Shown here: in pieces, positions 34,350 through 43,930 of the stretch
Layout of the letters: every line of letters begins with the position of its first letter
Position numbering within the stretch: the first letter of the stretch is position 1
Origin: Pseudomonadota bacterium
GTDB taxonomy: Bacteria; Pseudomonadota; Gammaproteobacteria; Steroidobacterales; Steroidobacteraceae
Direction of reading: 5' to 3'
Length of the DNA: 64,000 nt
Assembly (NCBI GenBank): GCA_025355105.1
Contig: JANYAE010000052.1
Location: forward strand, 124,001-188,000
Notes under the pieces: model-generated
What the model was told of the DNA's origin: nothing
The model's database searches: none
Seen by the model: the letters and a program-made list of their open reading frames with translations, nothing else
Made by a program: the position numbers and the translations under genes

Positions 34350-35249
34350 CTACACCGACCAGATCCGCGGCTGGACGGCAGCGCGCCCGGCGTAGTCCGG
34401 TCGCAGCAGCGCCCACAGCGCAGTGAACCATGCGAACGCCTGTTCCGTCGACGGGCCGAGATAACGCGCGATCAGTAGCTGCGGCAGTTGCGTGATCGCG
34501 CTGCGACCGGCGCCGCCCGGCGATACCGCCCGGCACGCCTCGATCAGTCCGCGCCCGGCGTCGGGCCCGGCTGCCCACAGTGTTCCGAACACGGGTTCGC
34601 CCGCGAACCCGGCCGCGGCGTGCATGAGCGGCGCCCCACCGTCAAGTGTGCCGCGCTCTTCCCAGCACAGCCGTCCGTCGCGCCGCAGCCGGGTGCTGAG
34701 CCGAAGGCTTCCGGACCGGAAGCGCTCGCCCGACGCCGTGCGTCCGAGGCACCACAGGTCCCAGCCGATCAGGCGGGCGTCGCCCGCGAGGTCCATCTCG
34801 AGACATACGCTGGCCGAGGCGCCGTCGAACGCGATCGCTTCGCGCGGCAGGTACTCGAGCACGGCCCCGCGACCGACTTCCAGGCAGGTCCTGCTGCCTG
34901 CCGTCGCGCTGCCGGCCGCGCGATACCACTTCGTCGCCCCGGGCATCGTGATGAGCGCCGCCGCGTCGGCTCCGACGCCGGCTTCGAGCGACAACTGATC
35001 GCCGGCGACGATCCCGGCAGGCGGGTGCAGCACGATCGCATGGCACGGGCCATCACCTTCCGGGTACAGCGCCTTCTGGACGAGCAGGGGTCCGTGGTGC
35101 CGGTCGCGGCTCAGGACCGTGCGTGCACCGCGGCGTTCGAACCGCAGTTCCAGCGCGGCGTGCCATCCGCCCGCAGTGGAACTGCCGGTCGCCGGGTGCC
35201 GGTCCGGCACATGAAACGCTGCGGCGCCGTGCTTGATCGTCGCTTCCAT
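34350..35249 (-). CDS. ureD: Urease accessory protein UreD (UreH)
   Basis: 299 aa. [58 protein letters not shown] and the later [12 protein letters not shown] and [15 protein letters not shown] match UreD, the beta-rich scaffold of the nickel-insertion complex. The ATG at 35249 follows GACGGGG; the open frame reaches further upstream but without family similarity. It is the first urease gene and diverges from the large kinase gene across about 280 nt, where I found no confident NtrC or sigma-54 site. Confidence 0.93.
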   Translation of the reverse strand: MEATIKHGAAAFHVPDRHPATGSSTAGGWHAALELRFERRGARTVLSRDRHHGPLLVQKALYPEGDGPCHAIVLHPPAGIVAGDQLSLEAGVGADAAALITMPGATKWYRAAGSATAGSRTCLEVGRGAVLEYLPREAIAFDGASASVCLEMDLAGDARLIGWDLWCLGRTASGERFRSGSLRLSTRLRRDGRLCWEERGTLDGGAPLMHAAAGFAGEPVFGTLWAAGPDAGRGLIEACRAVSPGGAGRSAITQLPQLLIARYLGPSTEQAFAWFTALWALLRPDYAGRAAVQPRIWSV

Positions 35250-35530
35250 CCCCGTCGCTCGCCGGACGTTGGCTGCCGGCTGTTCCGAGTATGCCCCTGT
35301 CCGACCTGCCGGCGCCGGGCCGCCGATTCCGGGCCGAATCGCGGCTCTGCGCGAAGGCTTCAGGAGCCCCGCCGGTGGCCGATGACCAGGGATGGGCCGC
35401 CGGTCGGGCATCCTCCTCACGACTTACGCCGCCTGCCGGCCGGGAACCTGCCGTACTGCTACGCTTCGACCAGTTTATCCACTGGCGCCCGGACCACGTG
35501 GCCAAAACATTCGAACCCAGCCTGCCCGGA

Positions 35531-38500
35531 ATGAGTAGCCCCAAGCGCTTCGTGGGGCTGCGTCGTCGGCTGGCGGGATCGGCCGTGATCTTTGGGGCCT
35601 ACGTCGCCACGGGATGGGTCGGCGTCATGCTGCTGCGGCAGCTGATGGACGCAACGATCGTCGCGGTCGCACCGGCTGTGGCAATGCCCTGGCTGCCAGT
35701 CGGCTGCGGCGTTGCCGGTCTGCTGCATTTCGGCCGACGCGCCTGGCCGGGCGTCTTCCTCGGCTCGCTCGTCGTCTGGGGATTGATCCAGGGCGACCCC
35801 TGGCTCTCGGTGCTCCCCGATGCGATCGGCGAGACCCTCAGCATCGTCGCGATCGTGACGATGCTGCGCGCGTGGGGCTATCGGACGACGCTCGACCGCT
35901 ACAAGGATTCGCTGCTGCTGCTCGGCGCGCTCGCAATCGGCCGGCTGATCGCCGTCGGCGTCGATGCTGTGAACGTGCCGCTGGTGCTGCTGCTGACGGG
36001 GGCCTCCACGTTCGATCCCGCGGTGCAGGCGTTTGGCATCACCCGCACCGGCAGCAGCCTCGTCATCAATCTCGACGTGCTCACGTTCATCGGCAGATGG
36101 TGGGCGAACTCGGTCGCCGGCGGCGTGCTGGCCGTCCCGCTGCTGGCGCTGGCCTCGTCCGACGCGGACGCGCGGCGCCGCTGGATCATGGGATCGCCGG
36201 GACTGCTGGCGATCGTGGCGATCTGGATCGCGTTCGCGTTCAACGTCTCGCAGGATGCCTGGCGGCCCGCGCTGCTCGCGATCGCGCTGCTGATGGTCGC
36301 CGTCGCGGCGACCTCCTTCGGCGTGGGCATCGCATCCGCCACGACGCTCGTGCTCGCGATAGCCTCTGCGACCGGCTTCGCGCTGCATCTTGGCGCATTC
36401 GCCGGGCTGAGGCCGGCGGTGCAGTTGGAGGTGGCGTGGGGCTTCCTTGCGCTCCTGTCCGGCACCGGGCTGTTCCTCACCGCGCTCCTGGCGCAGCGGG
36501 AGCGCGGCCGCCGCGAGGTGGCGGCCTCCGTCGAGCGCTACCGGCAGCTGTTCGCCTGCAACCCATTCCCGATGTGGGCCGAGATGCCGGGCGATGGTCG
36601 CATCCGCATCGTGAACCCGGCGGCGCTGCGCGCCTACGGCTTCGACGAGACGCAGTTCCTGGCACTGCGCAGCGCCGACCTGCGCGTCGAGGCGGATCCC
36701 GGCCGTACCGCGCCCGCGCCCGCGCGCGCCGCTCCGTCCGCAATGCTCGTGGAGCGCCACCGCACCGCGACCGGCGTCGAGTTCGACGCCGAGGTGACCC
36801 GCATCGCGATCGATTTCGATGACGGCGCGCTGCGCGCCTGCTTCGTCGAGCCGCTTTCGGAGCGCGTCGAACTGCGGGTCGCGACGCTCACGGCCGGCGA
36901 CCTCGAGCGCTTCCGCCTCGGCGGGGATCTGCGCCACCGTCTGAACCCGATCCTGCTGCGCATCGGCGAGCGCGCCGAGGAATTCGCCGCGCGGGCCTCC
37001 GGCGGCGAGACGGTCGACGCCGATCTGCTCGCGGCGATAGCCGACAGCGTCAGCGCGGCGAGCGGCCTGTGCCGGCGCCTGACGCGGGGCGCATCGCCTT
37101 TGCAGGGCGCGGACGGCGACCTCGCCGAGGCGATCCGTCAGCTGCCGTCGACCTTCGTCGACGCGGGTCCCGAGATTCAGGTATCGGTGCATTCGCGCGC
37201 CCTGGTCGACCTGTCGATCGAGCGCCGGGACCACATCTATCGCCTGGCCGAGGACGCCGTGCGCGCCGCCGTGGCGCACCCCGCCGCGCGTAACGTGCGG
37301 GTGTCACTGGATGTGAGCGCGACGCGCCTGCGGCTGGTCATCGAGGACGACGGCGATCCCGCCGACACCCGCCAGTCGGTCGCGGGCCTCGGGCTGCGCT
37401 CGATCTCGTCACGCGCCATGGCAGCGCAGGGCCAGCTGCAGGTCGGCCGCGCGAGCGCGGGCGGGACGTCGATCGCCTTCGAGTGCGCACAGCAGGCGGC
37501 GGCCACGGACGAGGCCGCGATGGCGGCGGGGTCATCGATGCCCTGCAGCTTACCGAACGCTGATGTGCTCGATCGGGGCGCCGACGCGCCGCTGCTGCCC
37601 AGCCCTTCGGCGCGACTGCTGGCGGATTCGGCGCTGCTGATCGCGGCCTATGTGGCGGCCGGAGTGAGCGGTCTGTGGCTGATTACGCGCACGAGCACGG
37701 CGCACGCCTCATTCAACCCTGGGCTTGCGCTGCCGTGGATCGCAAACGGCGTCAGCGTCGTCGCGCTGCTGGTGCGTGGCGAGCGGCTGTGGCCGGCGCT
37801 GTTCATCGCGTCGGTCGTGGTCTGGCGCGGCATCGCCGCCGATCCGTGGATCACGGTGCTGTTCGACGCGGCTGGCGAGACCGTCGCGGCGATCGCGACC
37901 GTGCGCCTGTTGAAGCGCTTCGGCTTCCGTCTCGCCTGCGACCGCTTCCGCGACATCGCAGTCCTCGCCGCGGCGGCGGCGGCCGGCCGGACGATCGTGT
38001 TCTTCGCCGACGCGCTCGGCGTCAACGTTGCCGCGATGATTACCCCGGCCGCCGTCACGGCCGAGATGCGCGCCGCCTTCGCGCCCGCGACCAGCATCTT
38101 TGGCCTGACGCGCAGCGCCCTCGAGGCCGGCGGTCGCTGGTGGCTCAACGGTGTCGCCGGAATTCTGCTCGCGGTCCCGGCGCTTGCTTCCTGGTCCGGG
38201 CGCCTGTGGAGCGTTCTGCGCGCACGACTCGCGGAGCTCGCCGTCTGGTTCGTCGCGCTTGCCGCGGCGGCGTTCGCCAGCCTGGCCCTGCCGCAGGCCG
38301 GCTGGCGCCTGCCGACGCTGGTGATCGGCCTCGTCATCGTCATCTGGGGCGCGGTGCGCTTCGGCGTCACGCTCGCCTCGGTCGCGACCTTGCTGCTGGC
38401 GCTGACCGCGACCACCGGCTTCATTCTGCAGCTCGGGCCGTTGGCACCGACCGGACCCGGCGAGGGAATCGGCGTGCTCTGGAGCTACATCGCGCTGCTG

Positions 38501-39550
38501 GCCGGGACCGCGCAGTTTCTCGCGACGACACTCGCGCAGCACACGCTGGTGGCCGACAGCCTCCAGCGCCTCAATGCGCGCTATCGGGCGCTGTTCGACG
38601 CCGTGCCTCACCCGGTATTCGCCTACGAAGCGGCCGGCGGCCGCATCCGCCTGGCCAATCGTTCGGCCAGGCTCCGCTACGGCTACGACGACGCGGAGCT
38701 CGACCGGCTCACCGTCGCCGACCTCGATCGCGACGGCCGCCTGCCCGCGGCACCGCACCTGGGCCCGACCGAGCCGGTGCGATTCTTGACGCGTCACCGC
38801 ACCCGGTCCGGCGAGCAGTTCGACGTCGAACTCGCGCTGACGGCGCTCGACGTGGATGGTACGGCCGGCGCCCTCTGCTTCGCGATCGACGTGAGCGAGC
38901 GCAACCGCCTGCGCACCCGCATGCTCGAAGCCACCGACCGAGAGCGCAGGCACCTCGCGCGCGATCTGCACGACGGACTGGGGCAGGTGCTGACCGGGCT
39001 GCAGCTCGGCGTTTCGGCGCTCAAGAGAGCCGTCGAGCGCGGCGAGCCGGTCGTGGCCAAGCACGTCGCTTTCGTCGCCGATGCGGCCCGCGAGGCGCAA
39101 CGCACCGCAGACCGGGTGCTGCGCGGCATCTCTCCGCTGCAGGACACGAACGGCGATCTGCTCGGCGCGATTCGCAGCCTCGCCGACCACCTGCCGCCGG
39201 CCTATCGGCATCGCCTGAAGGTGACTGTGACCGCGACGGCGTCTGTGACCTTGCCGCTCGAGCTGCGCGAGCACCTTTACCAGATCGTGCGCGAGGCCGT
39301 GACCAACGCCCTCAAGCATGCGCGCGCCACCGAGATCGCGGTGGCGGTGTTGGTCACGGCAGCGGAGATCGACGCGCGCATCGAGGACGACGGCGTCGGC
39401 ATCGACCCCGTGATTCAGTCGCACGGCATCGGACTCGAGTCGCTCAACCTGCGCGCCGGCGTTCTGCGCGGCGAGCTCAGCGTCGGCCGCCGTGACCCGC
39501 GGGGTACCGTGGTCCGCTGCCGTTGCCCGCAGCCGCCAGCGGCAGCGTGA
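35531..39550 (+). CDS. Double (tandem-duplicated) MASE1-PAS-histidine kinase, first half degenerate; orphan
   Basis: About 1339 aa from ATG 35531 (GTG 35498 is possible). The protein is two homologous halves. Each has a MASE1-like block of about eight membrane helices (WLPVGCGVAGLLHFGRRAWPGVFLGSLVVW versus WIANGVSVVALLVRGERLWPALFIASVVVW), a PAS domain, and a NarL-type (HisKA_3) kinase core. In the second half the core is intact: ARDLHDGLGQVLTGLQ with His1147, the N-box EAVTNALKH, and EDDGVGI. In the first half the aligned segment is GGDLRHRLNP, with Arg468 where the phospho-His should be, and the N-box reads DAVRAAVAH without its Asn. The first half is therefore probably a sensor-only pseudokinase. 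No response regulator gene is adjacent. Confidence 0.87.
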   Translation: MSSPKRFVGLRRRLAGSAVIFGAYVATGWVGVMLLRQLMDATIVAVAPAVAMPWLPVGCGVAGLLHFGRRAWPGVFLGSLVVWGLIQGDPWLSVLPDAIGETLSIVAIVTMLRAWGYRTTLDRYKDSLLLLGALAIGRLIAVGVDAVNVPLVLLLTGASTFDPAVQAFGITRTGSSLVINLDVLTFIGRWWANSVAGGVLAVPLLALASSDADARRRWIMGSPGLLAIVAIWIAFAFNVSQDAWRPALLAIALLMVAVAATSFGVGIASATTLVLAIASATGFALHLGAFAGLRPAVQLEVAWGFLALLSGTGLFLTALLAQRERGRREVAASVERYRQLFACNPFPMWAEMPGDGRIRIVNPAALRAYGFDETQFLALRSADLRVEADPGRTAPAPARAAPSAMLVERHRTATGVEFDAEVTRIAIDFDDGALRACFVEPLSERVELRVATLTAGDLERFRLGGDLRHRLNPILLRIGERAEEFAARASGGETVDADLLAAIADSVSAASGLCRRLTRGASPLQGADGDLAEAIRQLPSTFVDAGPEIQVSVHSRALVDLSIERRDHIYRLAEDAVRAAVAHPAARNVRVSLDVSATRLRLVIEDDGDPADTRQSVAGLGLRSISSRAMAAQGQLQVGRASAGGTSIAFECAQQAAATDEAAMAAGSSMPCSLPNADVLDRGADAPLLPSPSARLLADSALLIAAYVAAGVSGLWLITRTSTAHASFNPGLALPWIANGVSVVALLVRGERLWPALFIASVVVWRGIAADPWITVLFDAAGETVAAIATVRLLKRFGFRLACDRFRDIAVLAAAAAAGRTIVFFADALGVNVAAMITPAAVTAEMRAAFAPATSIFGLTRSALEAGGRWWLNGVAGILLAVPALASWSGRLWSVLRARLAELAVWFVALAAAAFASLALPQAGWRLPTLVIGLVIVIWGAVRFGVTLASVATLLLALTATTGFILQLGPLAPTGPGEGIGVLWSYIALLAGTAQFLATTLAQHTLVADSLQRLNARYRALFDAVPHPVFAYEAAGGRIRLANRSARLRYGYDDAELDRLTVADLDRDGRLPAAPHLGPTEPVRFLTRHRTRSGEQFDVELALTALDVDGTAGALCFAIDVSERNRLRTRMLEATDRERRHLARDLHDGLGQVLTGLQLGVSALKRAVERGEPVVAKHVAFVADAAREAQRTADRVLRGISPLQDTNGDLLGAIRSLADHLPPAYRHRLKVTVTATASVTLPLELREHLYQIVREAVTNALKHARATEIAVAVLVTAAEIDARIEDDGVGIDPVIQSHGIGLESLNLRAGVLRGELSVGRRDPRGTVVRCRCPQPPAAA

Positions 39551-39570
39551 CCGTCGGGCCGCGCGACCTC

Positions 39571-40302
39571 TCAGCGCGGCCCGCGCACGGTCAGCAGTTC
39601 CTCGAGAAAGCCGCCGAAGCCGCGCTCGCGGTCGACGAAATGAATCTCGAGGATCCAGTGCCGCGGGCGGCCGTCGTCGAAGGGCGCGCGCAGCAGCATC
39701 GGGTTGCCGCTGCGGATCGAATAGCGCCCGCCCGGATCCGGGTCGCGGTCGTGCGGGAAGCCGTCGATGATGTGGCCGGCGGTCCCCGCGCCGAAGCTCC
39801 AGCCGCAGCCGGTCGCGATACCGGCGACGTAATCGTAGAGTGCGCCGGCGGTCAGATCCGGTTCGGCCTCGAACAGCGCCTGGCCGCGTTCGAAGGCCGC
39901 GCCGATGTCGGCGACGAGCTCGTGCTTGCGCGGATCCGCACCGAGCACGTAGGTGCGCCCGAGGTCAGCCTCCCAGCCCGCGAAGACCGGTCCGAAGTCC
40001 AGGTAGACCACGTCGTCCGCCGCGAGCCTGCGGTCCGGCGGGTCATCGTAGTACGTCAGCACCGTGTTCGGTCCGCTGCGCACGACGTGCCGGTGCCAAT
40101 GGCGGCGGATGCCGAAGCGCTGGCGCGCGAGGACGCGGATCTCTTCGCTGAGCTCGGACTCGAACACCCCGGCGCGCAGCATGCCGCCATCGACGACGGC
40201 CGAGAACAGTTCCTCGGCGCGCAGCTGCGCGGTCCACAGCGCCTGCTCGCGCGGACCGAGCGCCGGCCGCGCCGTGGCGGCTGAAAGTTCGTCTTGCGCC
40301 AT
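39571..40302 (-). CDS. M24-family (pita-bread fold) metallopeptidase-like protein
   Basis: 243 aa, the catalytic domain only, without the N-terminal domain of prolidases. The metal-ligand pattern is recognisable: VVYLDFGPVFAGWEADLGRTYVLG (two Asp), GTAGHIIDGFPHD (His) and HWILEIHFVD (Glu). A final Glu may lie in ERGFGGFLEELL. Members include Xaa-Pro and methionine aminopeptidases, and creatinase. The short form could be an Xaa-Pro-type dipeptidase or creatinase-like hydrolase; the substrate is unknown. It is 28 nt after the acetylpolyamine amidohydrolase gene on the same strand, so the two are probably co-transcribed. Confidence 0.75.
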   Translation of the reverse strand: MAQDELSAATARPALGPREQALWTAQLRAEELFSAVVDGGMLRAGVFESELSEEIRVLARQRFGIRRHWHRHVVRSGPNTVLTYYDDPPDRRLAADDVVYLDFGPVFAGWEADLGRTYVLGADPRKHELVADIGAAFERGQALFEAEPDLTAGALYDYVAGIATGCGWSFGAGTAGHIIDGFPHDRDPDPGGRYSIRSGNPMLLRAPFDDGRPRHWILEIHFVDRERGFGGFLEELLTVRGPR

Positions 40303-40330
40303 GCGGATCCTATGACTTGCGCCGCGGACC

Positions 40331-41359
40331 TCAGGCCTGTTCGAAGCCGGTCAGGACGTTGACGACGTTGACGCCAACCTCGGCGACCGCATAGCCGCCT
40401 TCCAGCACGAACAGCGTCGGCACGCGACAGGCCGCGATCATGCCGCCGTAGCTCGCAAAGTCCGCTGACTGCAGCCGGAAGAAGCTGATCGGATCGCCGG
40501 CGAAGGTGTCGACGCCGAGCGAGACGACGAGCGCTTCCGGCGCGAACGAGCGGATCCGTTTCAGCCCGCCGGCGAGCGCAGCGCGCCACGCGTCGAAGCC
40601 GGTCGCGCGCGGCAGCGGCAGGTTGAGATTGAAGCCCGTGCCGGCGCCGGCGCCGGTCTCGTCGGCGTAGCCGGAGAAGTAGGGAAAGGCCTCCGCCGGC
40701 TCGCCGTGCAAGGAGACGAACAGCACGTCGTCGCGCTCGTAGAAGATGTCCTGGGTGCCGTTGCCGTGATGGAAGTCGACGTCGAGGATCGCGACCCGTG
40801 CCGCGCCGCGGTCGCGCAGCGACTGCGCGGCAATGGCGGCATTATTGAGAAAGCAGTAGCCGCCGTACAGGTCGCGCGCCGCGTGGTGGCCCGGCGGGCG
40901 GCAGAGGGCGAACGCGGCACGGGCGCCGCCCTGCAGGCGTTCGGCACCGGTGAGCGCGGCATCGGCGGCGGCGCGCGCGGCTTCCCAGGTGCCAGGCGTG
41001 ATCGACGTTTCGCCTGCCATCGCGTAGTAGCCGAGCTTGCCGGCGATGCTGTTTGGACGACGCTGCGCCATGCGCCGGGCCGGCCAGCAGTCCGGAATCG
41101 CCTCGCCGCGGTTGCCGGCGGCGGCCCATTCGGCGGCCGCGTGCTCGAGGAACTCGACGAAGCCACGGTCGTGGACGCGCAGTACCGGTTCGAGGCCGTA
41201 GCGCGTCGGCGCGACGATCTCTCCGAGCCCGACCGCGGAAACACGGTCGAGCACGTACTGCGCGCGTTCCGGGCACTCGTGCGGTGGCACGAGCTGACCG
41301 CCGTGCAGTTCGGTGCGCGCGTTGCGCAGGCGATGCTCTTCGGAATAGACCGTGATCAT
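40331..41359 (-). CDS. aphA: Acetylpolyamine amidohydrolase (histone-deacetylase family)
   Basis: 342 aa, close to the 341-aa Mycoplana and Pseudomonas enzymes. The start MITVYSEEHRLRNARTELHGGQLVPPHECPERA is the APAH pattern. Further motifs are LCRPPGHHAARDLYGGYCFLNNAAIAAQ, the zinc/charge-relay site ILDVDFHHGNGTQDIFYERDDV, and VVSLGVDTFAGDPISFF with the other zinc Asp. It removes acetyl groups from acetylputrescine, acetylspermidine or acetylcadaverine, feeding free polyamines into catabolism. The ATG follows GGGAG. It fits functionally with the agmatine/putrescine operon 11 kb away. Confidence 0.88.
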   Translation of the reverse strand: MITVYSEEHRLRNARTELHGGQLVPPHECPERAQYVLDRVSAVGLGEIVAPTRYGLEPVLRVHDRGFVEFLEHAAAEWAAAGNRGEAIPDCWPARRMAQRRPNSIAGKLGYYAMAGETSITPGTWEAARAAADAALTGAERLQGGARAAFALCRPPGHHAARDLYGGYCFLNNAAIAAQSLRDRGAARVAILDVDFHHGNGTQDIFYERDDVLFVSLHGEPAEAFPYFSGYADETGAGAGTGFNLNLPLPRATGFDAWRAALAGGLKRIRSFAPEALVVSLGVDTFAGDPISFFRLQSADFASYGGMIAACRVPTLFVLEGGYAVAEVGVNVVNVLTGFEQA

Positions 41360-41444
41360 GGGTGGCTCCCGGATCGGCGTCGTTGGTCGTCGTCCGCCGG
41401 CGGCCACCGACGCGCCTCAGTCTAGCATCGGTCCCGCGCGCTCC

Positions 41445-43637
41445 TCAGCGGTAGGAGAGCGTGACCAGCACGTAGCCGGTGCGACCGGGCGCCGCTTCGA
41501 AATAGCGCCCGTTCGACTCGTTGACGATGACCGAGCCGACGTAGCGACGGTTGGCGACGTTGTCGATCCGCAGGGTCTCACCGGCGGTCCAGCCATCACC
41601 TTGCTGCGAGAACCCGGCGCGGACGTTGGAACCCCAGTAGCCTGCTGCGGCGTCGCTGTTACGATCGTCGACGTAGATTTTCGCCCGGCCGACAGTCTCG
41701 AGCGTTGTCGAGAAGCCGTGCCATGGCGTTCGCCAGCTGAGCGCCGCGTAGAGGGCGCTCGCGGGAACGGCGGGGAGGCGGCTACCGGTCGGGATCGTGA
41801 CCTGGTTGACGGCCGGGACCGCGCCCGGGACGCACGGAATGGCGGCACAGGACTGGTACGGGGCGAGCGTGACGGCCCGGATGTAGGTGTAGGCGAGCTG
41901 CGCGTCGAGGCCTGCGCCGGAGGCCCACGACAATTCCAGTTCTGCACCGCGACGCTCGGTCCTGCCGATGTTCTCGAATACCGAGCGCCCCCCAGAATTG
42001 GCGGCGACCGCGAGCTCGTCGTGCGTGCGGACGTCGAAGGCGGCGACATCCGCCAGCCAGCGGCCGCCCCGGGCCTTGATGCCGAGTTCGACGTTGTCGC
42101 TGTGCGCGGGCAGCAGCGTGACGTTGAGCCCCGGGAGCGAGCCGTCGGTCGACCGGTAGGCCAGATCGTTCAGCGTCGGCGTCTCGAAGCCACGCCCGTA
42201 GGAGGCGTAGACGTTCAGCGTTGGACTCGCGCGAAACGTCAGCCCGGCGACCGGGTTCGTCGCCGCATAACGAATCTCGCTCGGAAGGCTTACGCCGGTG
42301 CGATCGCGCGAGTTCACCTCGATCGCGCTGTGGCGCAATCCAGCAATCGCCTTCCAGCGGGCCGCCGGTTCCCATTCGACTTGCAGGTACTCGTCCGTGG
42401 CGTCGACACGATTGCGGTCGTCACGGCGCAGTGCGCCAATGACCCCGAGGGTCTGGCCGGCGTAGTTCAGGAACCCGCGGCGCGTCTCCTGCAGCGCGTC
42501 GTAGGCGAGGCCGGCGGTGAGCGCCAGCGGCGTGCCACCCGGTTCGCGCCGGTCGGCCAGGTGCAGGTCGGCGCCCTGGTATTCACGTCCGATGTCGATG
42601 ACGCCGCCGGGGTGCAACGGGTTCTTCTCGACGGCCTGCAGGATGGCCTGGATCTGGGTGGTCGCCCTCCGGCCGGCGTAAACCAGCCCCGTCAGCTCGT
42701 CGTGTTCCGTGAGCGTCGAGCTCAGCGTCGCACCGGCCTGTTGCTGCAGCAGGCTCTTGCGGGTGTTGTAGAGCTGCGCATTCGCACCTGCCTGCGCGGG
42801 GTCCGCCGCAAGCTGCGCGCGCGTCAGGCCGAGCGGATCCTGCACTTCCGGCGTCTCTATCGCGTTGGCGACCAGCGTCAGCCGGTTTCGGTCGTCCAGC
42901 CGGAACCCGACCTTGACGTTGGCGGTGTTGCGCTCGGCGCGGCTGTGGTCGCGGTAGCCGTTGGTCTCGAAGTGCGCCGCGTCGACGACGTAGTTGCTGC
43001 CGGCATCCGCGCCGGTGGTCTTGAGCGCGAGGCGCTGGGTGCCGAGATTGCCGACAACGGTGGTGGCGGCGACTAAAGCCCCTGGCTGCCCGTCCTCGGT
43101 GAAGATCGCGAGGACACCGCCGGAGGAGTTGCCGTAGAGCGCCGAGAATGGTCCACGCAGTACCTCGATTCGATCGGCGGAGCCGAGGTCGAAGTGCGAA
43201 AACTGGCCCTGGCCGTCTGGCATCGTGCCGGGTATACCGTCGGCGTACAGCCGCACGCCACGGACCCCGAAGCTCGAGCGGGCGCCGAAGCCGCGCACCG
43301 ACAACTGCAGGTCCTGCGCGTAGTTCTGCCGGCTCTGGACCGACAGCCCCGCGACGCCGCCGAGCGACTCCGACAGGTTGACGGCGAGCTGCCCGTCGCG
43401 CAGCGCACGGCCGTTGACGCGGTCGATCGAGACCGGCAGGTCGAAGCGGCGTTCCGGCGCGCGCGTCGCCGTGACAACGACGTCCTCGAGCCGTTCGGTG
43501 GCCGCGCCGTCCGGCGCTGCCCCGAGCGCCGGCACGGTCGTGGCCGCGGCCATGGCGACACCGAACCGGACGAGTCCGGCGCGGATCGCCGTGCCGGACG
43601 CCGGCCGGCGCGAAAAGGCGTGATAGGCAGAACGCAA
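41445..43637 (-). CDS. TonB-dependent outer-membrane receptor (third of three), siderophore/cofactor type
   Basis: About 730 aa. It has a TonB-box-like ERLEDVVVTATRAPERRFDLPVSI, a plug with LSVRGFGARSSFGVRGVRLYADGIPGTMPDGQGQ and DRIEVLRGPFSALYGNSSGGVLAIFTE, barrel segments such as VYASYGRGFETPTLNDLAYR, and a terminal VLVTLSYR. The plug wording is typical of FecA/PupA-like iron-chelate receptors. The start is uncertain: TTG 43637 is the only start giving a full signal peptide, but it has no clear ribosome site. It is monocistronic as far as seen, downstream of the TMADH-like gene and a hairpin. Confidence 0.9.
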   Translation of the reverse strand: MRSAYHAFSRRPASGTAIRAGLVRFGVAMAAATTVPALGAAPDGAATERLEDVVVTATRAPERRFDLPVSIDRVNGRALRDGQLAVNLSESLGGVAGLSVQSRQNYAQDLQLSVRGFGARSSFGVRGVRLYADGIPGTMPDGQGQFSHFDLGSADRIEVLRGPFSALYGNSSGGVLAIFTEDGQPGALVAATTVVGNLGTQRLALKTTGADAGSNYVVDAAHFETNGYRDHSRAERNTANVKVGFRLDDRNRLTLVANAIETPEVQDPLGLTRAQLAADPAQAGANAQLYNTRKSLLQQQAGATLSSTLTEHDELTGLVYAGRRATTQIQAILQAVEKNPLHPGGVIDIGREYQGADLHLADRREPGGTPLALTAGLAYDALQETRRGFLNYAGQTLGVIGALRRDDRNRVDATDEYLQVEWEPAARWKAIAGLRHSAIEVNSRDRTGVSLPSEIRYAATNPVAGLTFRASPTLNVYASYGRGFETPTLNDLAYRSTDGSLPGLNVTLLPAHSDNVELGIKARGGRWLADVAAFDVRTHDELAVAANSGGRSVFENIGRTERRGAELELSWASGAGLDAQLAYTYIRAVTLAPYQSCAAIPCVPGAVPAVNQVTIPTGSRLPAVPASALYAALSWRTPWHGFSTTLETVGRAKIYVDDRNSDAAAGYWGSNVRAGFSQQGDGWTAGETLRIDNVANRRYVGSVIVNESNGRYFEAAPGRTGYVLVTLSYR

Positions 43638-43750
43638 GGAATCGCTACCTGCCGGTGGCTGGAGTGGCCCGGCATTCTAGCGTGCTGCAGCGGCGACGTG
43701 CCGTTCGGGGCTCGCGATGAGGCGTCCGAGAAAGCGGTCAGCAGGGATGT

Positions 43751-43772
43751 GCCCGGGACGGACGTCCCGGGC
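43751..43772. terminator. Perfect 10-bp-arm palindrome in the 293-nt gap between TMADH-like and TonB genes
   Basis: GCCCGGGACG, GA, then CGTCCCGGGC. It lies about 160 nt after the minus-strand TMADH-like stop. There is no T-tract. It may be a terminator, an extragenic palindrome or a protein site. Nothing else is apparent in the gap. Confidence 0.45.
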
Positions 43773-43930
43773 CGATGCGCCGAACGCCTCCGAGCGGCAT
43801 CCCTACGTGCCGCAACAGATCTGTCGGCGCTGGCGACCGATTCTTGAGCTTGCGGCACGCGCTGGACCGGCGCAGTCCCGCGTGTGTGATCAGCCGCGCA
43901 GCCGGCCGAGCGCGAGTGGACGCGTTGGCC

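Noticed and set aside
35250-35530. Sigma-54 or NtrC site for urease
   Set aside because: No GG-N10-GC element in the right context was found in the ureD upstream region.
37709-39424. Long antisense open frames, for example minus 37709-39424 and plus 4795-6279, 9712-12147 and 14341-16404
   Set aside because: They mirror real genes in a GC-rich sequence where stop codons are rare on the other strand. Their translations are rich in Arg, Ala and Gly and carry no family motif, while the opposite frames are clear proteins.
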